DNA from: JAAYAY01 sp963674575
GTDB taxonomy: Bacteria; Planctomycetota; Planctomycetia; Pirellulales; Thermoguttaceae
Assembly (NCBI GenBank): GCA_963674575.2
Contig: CAXXQT010000001.1
Span: 682,001 to 746,000, forward strand
Length of the DNA: 64,000 nt
Reading direction: 5' to 3'
Below, piece after piece: positions 63,779-64,000 of the stretch (the stretch's first letter is position 1; each line of letters begins with the position of its first letter). The translations under genes and the position numbers were made by a program. The notes under the pieces are model-generated. The model had not been told where the DNA came from. It worked only from the letters and a program-made list of their open reading frames with translations, and did no database searches.

Positions 63779-64000
63779 ATGAAAACAACTTCTCATTACG
63801 TACTGGTCTGCGCAACGACCTTGTGCTGCCTCATCGGACTTGGAATCATGCCCGGAAGGGCGCCCTGTGCGGAGAATCCCACACCTCCCTGGGAGTTCCC
63901 CACGCCGCAGCGCATGCGTGTGGGAATGATCCGCGAGGGGAAGGTGATCGCCCAGGAACTAAAACAGGTGACCAATCCACGGACAGAAGAAGAATGCCCT
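63779..64000 (+). CDS. Secreted protein, 5' part only
   Basis: Starts at ATG 63779 with GGAGGTAGGAAG upstream; the frame is open to the right edge (74 residues visible). A hydrophobic signal (YVLVCATTLCCLIGLGIMPG) is followed by NPTPPWEFPTPQRMRVGMIREGKVIA. It lies 111 bp after the Calx-beta gene, the same layout as the 57106 gene behind the first large protein. Family not recognised. Confidence 0.65.
   Translation, partial: MKTTSHYVLVCATTLCCLIGLGIMPGRAPCAENPTPPWEFPTPQRMRVGMIREGKVIAQELKQVTNPRTEEECP

Overview
This 64 kb window is high-GC bacterial DNA that most resembles a planctomycete, probably Pirellulales-like. The evidence is family-level: two DUF1559 pilin-like genes, a TPR-CHAT protein, the N-terminal motif LEPLEKRQLL on a giant surface protein, small membrane proteins of the FxLRxLL type, a Tat-exported aldo/keto reductase, and a double-length UvrA. 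I see no rRNA, tRNA, CRISPR array or insertion sequence. Genes are loosely packed, and many start with GTG or TTG.

Layout. 0-1.3 kb: end of a GH99-like glycosidase, a GlsB-type membrane protein and a small lipoprotein. 1.8-7.4 kb: TPR-CHAT protein, TPR protein and nitroreductase in one direction. 7.4-10.7 kb: two DUF1559 proteins flanking a fold-back intergenic repeat, then a VanZ-like protein. 10.8-14.6 kb: Wza/SLBB polysaccharide export protein with a proline-rich TPR partner. 15.1-22.7 kb: a 2311-residue tandem UvrA with a duplicated C-terminal module, then a CBM9-like protein. 22.7-27.6 kb: TonB receptor, YfiR and CHASE8-type hybrid histidine kinase, read right to left. 27.9-35 kb: purA, a TPR protein, a tetraheme cytochrome, an aldo/keto reductase and a doubled PpiC isomerase.

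35-39 kb holds the chromosome segregation locus: parA, parB and five parS sites. Four of the sites lie in two copies of a duplicated noncoding unit and the fifth lies inside a coding sequence. 39-43 kb: DUF1015 protein, an overlapping small-protein/nucleotidyltransferase pair, and ahcY. 43-51 kb: an unusual leftward series of a catalytic-domain-only tyrosine recombinase, an acyl carrier protein, trpF and a 2029-residue lipoprotein made of five repeats of about 370 residues.

51-64 kb is rich in envelope proteins: a membrane protein, a sugar isomerase, a GT4 glycosyltransferase, a large secreted protein with a terminal HEVGH motif, a secreted STN-type protein, a TPR-GT41 (SPINDLY-like) glycosyltransferase, and a Calx-beta surface protein ending in a transglutaminase-like domain, followed by the start of another secreted protein. 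I read this as two large surface-protein modules around a glycosyltransferase. That link is inference from gene order. The least described items are the parS repeat cluster, the UvrA C-terminal duplication, the five-module giant lipoprotein and the Calx-beta/transglutaminase protein.
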